In this document: positions 60,179-64,000 of the stretch, piece by piece | Numbering within the stretch: position 1 is the stretch's first letter | Layout: every line of letters starts with the position of its first letter | Position numbers and translations under genes: made by a program | Notes under the pieces: model-generated | The model's input: the letters and a program-made list of their open reading frames with translations, nothing else | Told to the model about the DNA's origin: nothing | The model's database searches: none | From: Pseudomonas spelaei | Lineage (GTDB): Bacteria > Pseudomonadota > Gammaproteobacteria > Pseudomonadales > Pseudomonadaceae | Length of the DNA: 64,000 bases | Direction of reading: 5' to 3' | Assembly (NCBI RefSeq): GCF_009724245.1 | Contig: NZ_WNNK01000013.1 | Location: forward strand, 124,001-188,000

Positions 60179-60213
60179 CTTGGTCGTGAGCCAGTGAGGG
60201 TTTCACGACCAAG
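60179..60213. other. hairpin between the kinase and pentapeptide genes
   Basis: CTTGGTCGTGA pairs with TCACGACCAAG around a 13-nt loop. It lies just after the kinase stop on the minus strand and may end that transcript, although the U-run is poor. Confidence 0.55.
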
Positions 60214-60222
60214 AAATTTTTC

Positions 60223-61779
60223 TTACAGGCCCGGCAGACGCTGGCGAATGTGCGCGACCAGCGCGTCAAGCGTCCCGCTTTCATTGGTCTCGACCCGTTT
60301 GCTGAGCAGTAACTCCTCGGCGCTGAGTGGATCGCGGTGGGCTTGTTGTTCTTCGATGATAGTCAGTGTTGCGTCGGACGGGTCGTTCTTGTCTGCCTGA
60401 CGCTGTGCCAGCCAACTGGTGATAACGGCTTGCGGTGCGTTGCAGTCCAGGATCAGGAACGGCGCACCAGTGGCTTCGGCAATCTTGGCCGCTGCATCGC
60501 GTTGCTCACGCTTGAGGAAGGTGGCATCCAGCACCACTGGGAAGCCGGCGCGCAGCACGGTATCGGCAATCGAGTTCAATCGCTCATAAGTGGCGACGCT
60601 GGCGTCGGCCGCATAGATACCGGCCTGCGGCGTGTTTTCGACTTTCTGTTCACCAAACAAGCGTTTGCGCTCTACATCCGAACGCAGGCGAACGGCGCCC
60701 AGCGCTTCTACCAGGCGCATGGCTACATGGCTTTTGCCGGTTGCCGAGACACCATGGGTGATGGCCAGGAAGCGCGACGGAATGGTGCTATAGCTTTCCG
60801 CCAGGTTGGCGTAGTTGCGGTATTGGCGCAGGGCGGTTGCGCGCTGTACGGCATCGGCTTCGGCAGGCATGCTGAACAGGGCGATCTTGGCCCGCACGAG
60901 GGCGCGATAGGCTTTATAGAAGTTGAGCAACTCCAGGCCTTGATAGTCGCCGGTCAACTCCAGGTATTGGCTGATAAAGCGCCGGGCCAGGGACTTGAGG
61001 CCGCGATCTTCAAGGTCCATGGCCAGGAAGCCGATGTCGGCGTAGACGTCGGTGAAGCGAAACGGTTCGTTGAACTCGATACAGTCGAAGATCACCACAT
61101 GGCCATCGATGAGGGTCGCGTTGCCCAAGTGGATATCACCGTGGCATTCGCGAATGAAACCATTGAGCTTGCGCTGTTCGAACAGCAGCTTGAGGCGCTC
61201 GAAGCTGCTTTCGGCCCAGGCCTGGAGGGCTTCCAATTGCAGCAGGTCGGCCTTGTCACTCAGGAATGGGCGGATTTGCTCGAAATTCTGCCGCACGGGG
61301 GCCATCACCTCTTCCGGAGTGCCGGCGACGTGGTCTTGCGCAACCTTGGGAGCATCGAGGTGAAAGTGCGCGATCTGCTTGGCCATCTCGTCGATGTGGG
61401 CGGTGGTCAGCTCACCGTTTTTTTGCAGGGTGCTGAGCAGTTGGCTTTGCGGGAACTGGCGCATTTTCAGGGCGTAGTCGATGACCGGGCCGTTGCCTGC
61501 CAATTGCGGGGCTTCGAGGCTGCCGGTGATTGGCAACACCTCAAGATACAAATCTTCGGTCAGACGCTGGTTGAGGCGCAGCTCTTCATTACAGAAGTGG
61601 CCACGGGCGTCCACGTTGGTGAAGTCGAGGAAGCCGAAATTGACCGGCTTTTTTACTTTATAAGCGTAGGGACCCGTGAGTACGACCCAGGAAATGTGGG
61701 TTTCGATGACTTGAAACTCATCCACGGGATGAGGGTACAGGGCCGGGTTTTGCAGGGCAGCGATCAAAGACTGGCTCAC
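60223..61779 (-). CDS. fused APH-like / P-loop kinase protein
   Basis: A 518-aa two-domain protein. The N-terminal half (to about 335) resembles aminoglycoside phosphotransferase/choline kinase folds: CHGDIHLGNATLIDGHVVIF carries the Brenner-type HxDxxxxN motif, followed by DCIEFNEPFRFTDVYADIGF. The C-terminal half is a P-loop kinase with Walker A GVSATGKS at 343-350. Homologues are widespread in proteobacteria, with P. aeruginosa PA4701 at this locus. The substrate is unknown; a small-molecule kinase is the best guess. Lacking a known resistance profile, it should not be called an antibiotic resistance gene. Confidence 0.82.
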   Translation of the reverse strand: MSQSLIAALQNPALYPHPVDEFQVIETHISWVVLTGPYAYKVKKPVNFGFLDFTNVDARGHFCNEELRLNQRLTEDLYLEVLPITGSLEAPQLAGNGPVIDYALKMRQFPQSQLLSTLQKNGELTTAHIDEMAKQIAHFHLDAPKVAQDHVAGTPEEVMAPVRQNFEQIRPFLSDKADLLQLEALQAWAESSFERLKLLFEQRKLNGFIRECHGDIHLGNATLIDGHVVIFDCIEFNEPFRFTDVYADIGFLAMDLEDRGLKSLARRFISQYLELTGDYQGLELLNFYKAYRALVRAKIALFSMPAEADAVQRATALRQYRNYANLAESYSTIPSRFLAITHGVSATGKSHVAMRLVEALGAVRLRSDVERKRLFGEQKVENTPQAGIYAADASVATYERLNSIADTVLRAGFPVVLDATFLKREQRDAAAKIAEATGAPFLILDCNAPQAVITSWLAQRQADKNDPSDATLTIIEEQQAHRDPLSAEELLLSKRVETNESGTLDALVAHIRQRLPGL

Positions 61780-61897
61780 GGGCGATCCTTCAGATTCGGG
61801 AAAAATTCATGGCGGGCATTATGGCTGCTGTGGCGGGTAGTGCAAACCGCTGTCCGGCTCATGTTGGTCATCAATAAAGTGCGTATAATCCGCCGCC

Positions 61898-64000
61898 ATG
61901 ACTCGTACCCGATCTCCCCGTTCCCGTAAAAAACCTCCTTCCAGTGGCCTGCGCCCCTGGCTGGGCTGGGCGCTCAAGCTCGGTCTGGTCGGTCTCGTAG
62001 TGATCGCAGGCTTCGCGGTGTACCTCGATGCCGTGGTCCAGGAGAAGTTCTCCGGCAAGCGCTGGACCATTCCGGCCAAGGTCTACGCCCGACCGCTGGA
62101 GTTGTTCACCGGCCAGAAGCTGAGCAAGGACGACTTCCTCACTGAGCTCGATGCCCTGGGCTATCGCCGGGAAAGCGTGAGCAATGGCCCCGGCGCGGCC
62201 TCGGTCAGCGGTAATACCGTTGACTTGAACACCCGTGGCTTTCAGTTCTACGAAGGGCTGGAGAAACCCCAGCCGGTACGTGTGCGCTTCTCTGGCGACT
62301 ATGTGGCCGAACTGTCTTCGCTCAACGGCTCGAAGCTGCCGGTAGTGCGTCTGGAGCCGCTGTTGATCGGTGGGATTTATCCGAAAAACCTGGAAGACCG
62401 CATCCTGATCAAGATCGATCAGGTTCCGCCGTACCTGCTGGATACCCTGATTGCCGTGGAAGATCGGGATTTCTACAGCCACTGGGGCGTGTCACCCAAG
62501 TCGATTGCCCGAGCCATCTGGGTCAATACCTCGGGTGGCAAGATGACCCAGGGCGGCAGTACGCTGACGCAACAATTGGTCAAGAACTTCTACCTGACCA
62601 ACGAGCGCAGCCTGACCCGTAAGCTCACCGAAGCCATGATGGCGATGCTGCTTGAACTGCATTACAGCAAGCAGGAGATCCTTGAGGCCTATCTCAACGA
62701 GGTCTTCGTCGGACAGGACGGTCAACGTGCGGTCCACGGTTTTGGCCTGGCCAGTCAGTTCTTCTTTGGCCAGCCATTGTCCGAGCTGAAATTACATCAA
62801 GTGGCGTTGTTGGTGGGCATGGTCAAGGGACCGTCCTACTACAACCCGCGTCGTAACCCTGAGCGTGCGCTGGAGCGGCGCAACCTAGTGCTGGACGTAC
62901 TTGAACAGCAAGGTGTCGCAACCCCTGAACAAGTGGCAGCAGCGAAGAAAATGCCACTGGGTGTGACCACTCGTGGCAAGCTGGCCGACAGCTCGTTCCC
63001 AGGCTTTATTGACCTGGTTAAACGCCAACTGCGTGAAGACTATCGCGACGAAGACTTGACCGAAGAAGGCCTGCGGATCTTCACCAGCTTCGACCCGATC
63101 CTGCAGATGAAGGCCGAAGCCTCGGTCAACGACACCTTCAAGCGTCTGGCAGGCCGTAAAGGTTCCGACGAAGTCGAAGCCGCGATGGTAGTGACCAATC
63201 CGGAAACCGGTGAAGTCCAGGCCATGATCGGCAGTCGCCAGGCCAGCTTTGCCGGGTTCAACCGGGCATTGGATGCCGTGCGGCCGATTGGCTCGCTGGT
63301 CAAGCCGGCGGTCTACCTGACGGCCTTGGAAAAACCGAGCAAATACACCCTGACCAGTTGGCTGTCCGATGATCCGTTGTCGGTCAAGGGCGCCGATGGT
63401 CAAGTGTGGAAACCGCAGAACTTTGATCGTCGTTCCCACGGTACGGTGTTCCTGTATCAGGGCCTGGCGCACTCTTACAACCTGTCGACCTCCCGGCTTG
63501 GTCTTGAGGTGGGGGTTCCCAATGTCCTCAAGACGTTGGCGCGCCTGGGTATCAACCGTGAGTTCCCGGCGTACCCGTCGATGTTACTGGGCGCCGGTGG
63601 AATGACCCCGATTGAAGTGGCGACCATGTACCAGACTCTCGCCAACGGTGGTTTCAATACGCCGATGCGCGGGATTCGTAGTGTCTTGACTGCCGAAGGT
63701 GAGCCACTCAAGCGCTATCCGTTCCAGATTCAGCAGCGTTTCGATCCGGCTTCTATTTACCTGATCCAGAACGCGATGCAGAGGGTCATGCGTGAAGGTA
63801 CGGGGCGTTCGGTTTATAGCGTGCTGCCATCAAACCTGACGCTGGCCGGCAAGACCGGTACCAGTAACGATTCGCGAGACAGCTGGTTTGCCGGTTTCAG
63901 CCAGGACTTGCTGGCCGTGGTCTGGCTGGGTCGCGATGACAACGGCAAGACCCCCTTTACCGGGGCCACCGGTGCGTTGCAGGTCTGGACCAGTTTTATG
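61898..64000 (+). CDS. mrcB: penicillin-binding protein 1B (partial, cut by window end)
   Basis: The first 701 codons of PBP1B, a bifunctional peptidoglycan glycosyltransferase/transpeptidase. A basic cytoplasmic start (RTRSPRSRKK) leads to one transmembrane helix at about 24-44, then the UB2H region (about 70-155, the LpoB/LpoP contact). The GT51 catalytic Glu is E188 in AVEDRDFYSHWG, and GGSTLTQQLVKNFYL follows. The transpeptidase motifs are SLVK at 466-469, SYN at 526-528 and KTG at 652-654. The frame runs off the right edge at 64000. TATAAT at 61884-61889 is 8 nt before ATG and no ribosome site is seen. Confidence 0.97.
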   Translation, partial: MTRTRSPRSRKKPPSSGLRPWLGWALKLGLVGLVVIAGFAVYLDAVVQEKFSGKRWTIPAKVYARPLELFTGQKLSKDDFLTELDALGYRRESVSNGPGAASVSGNTVDLNTRGFQFYEGLEKPQPVRVRFSGDYVAELSSLNGSKLPVVRLEPLLIGGIYPKNLEDRILIKIDQVPPYLLDTLIAVEDRDFYSHWGVSPKSIARAIWVNTSGGKMTQGGSTLTQQLVKNFYLTNERSLTRKLTEAMMAMLLELHYSKQEILEAYLNEVFVGQDGQRAVHGFGLASQFFFGQPLSELKLHQVALLVGMVKGPSYYNPRRNPERALERRNLVLDVLEQQGVATPEQVAAAKKMPLGVTTRGKLADSSFPGFIDLVKRQLREDYRDEDLTEEGLRIFTSFDPILQMKAEASVNDTFKRLAGRKGSDEVEAAMVVTNPETGEVQAMIGSRQASFAGFNRALDAVRPIGSLVKPAVYLTALEKPSKYTLTSWLSDDPLSVKGADGQVWKPQNFDRRSHGTVFLYQGLAHSYNLSTSRLGLEVGVPNVLKTLARLGINREFPAYPSMLLGAGGMTPIEVATMYQTLANGGFNTPMRGIRSVLTAEGEPLKRYPFQIQQRFDPASIYLIQNAMQRVMREGTGRSVYSVLPSNLTLAGKTGTSNDSRDSWFAGFSQDLLAVVWLGRDDNGKTPFTGATGALQVWTSFM

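Overview
The window is a chromosomal segment of a Pseudomonas, most likely of the P. fluorescens group. The evidence is gene order: it follows the P. aeruginosa block from the lactate regulator (PA4769) down to mrcB (PA4700) almost gene for gene. Other pointers are Pseudomonas-specific features such as the CbrA/CbrB/CrcZ system, a PrrF small RNA next to a heme ABC transporter, and REP-type palindromes with GGCTTGC cores. It is a core housekeeping region; I see no prophage, insertion sequence, CRISPR array or obvious island.

Layout. 1-4.8 kb: GntR regulator, smpB, a sodium-dependent transporter, ratA-rnfH, bamE and fur. 4.9-13 kb: recN, the heat-shock genes grpE, dnaK and dnaJ with sigma-32 promoters before grpE and dnaK, then dapB. 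11.9-18.4 kb: carA, carB, greA, a small membrane protein, yhbY and rlmE. 18.5-24.2 kb: ftsH, folP, glmM, tpiA, secG, tRNA-Leu(GAG) and initiator tRNA-Met. 24.3-33.2 kb: rimP, nusA, infB, rbfA, truB, rpsO and pnp, a translation and RNA-decay cluster interrupted before rpsO by a 142-bp palindromic repeat. 33.2-42.7 kb: a secreted BON-domain protein behind a full sigma-54 promoter array, a large DUF748 protein, an rRNA methyltransferase-like protein, an MpaB-family protein, acs and pgi. 42.9-53.6 kb, mostly on the minus strand: panB-panC (panD is absent), folK-pcnB, the CrcZ small RNA, cbrB, cbrA, cbrX, gluQ and dksA. 53.9-64 kb: an aminotransferase, sfsA, a Rieske protein, heme/iron ABC transporter genes (phuTUV type), PrrF RNA, a TfoX C-terminal-domain protein, a pentapeptide-repeat protein, a two-domain kinase and the 5' part of mrcB.

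How the parts work together. CbrA-CbrB sense carbon/nitrogen balance and, with sigma-54, drive CrcZ. The CrcZ gene here has a matching CbrB operator, a -24/-12 promoter, six A-rich (CA) motifs and a terminator. Fur, encoded near the left end, should act on boxes before the phuT-like gene and before PrrF near the right end. The most novel-looking signal is the promoter of the BON-domain protein: a perfect 12-bp inverted repeat, a perfect IHF consensus and a sigma-54 promoter in textbook spacing, for an activator I cannot name. Other points worth checking are the palindromic element before rpsO, a terminator-like hairpin and unusual start context at carA, and genes missing relative to P. aeruginosa (panD, the ORF between carA and carB, phuR/phuS).
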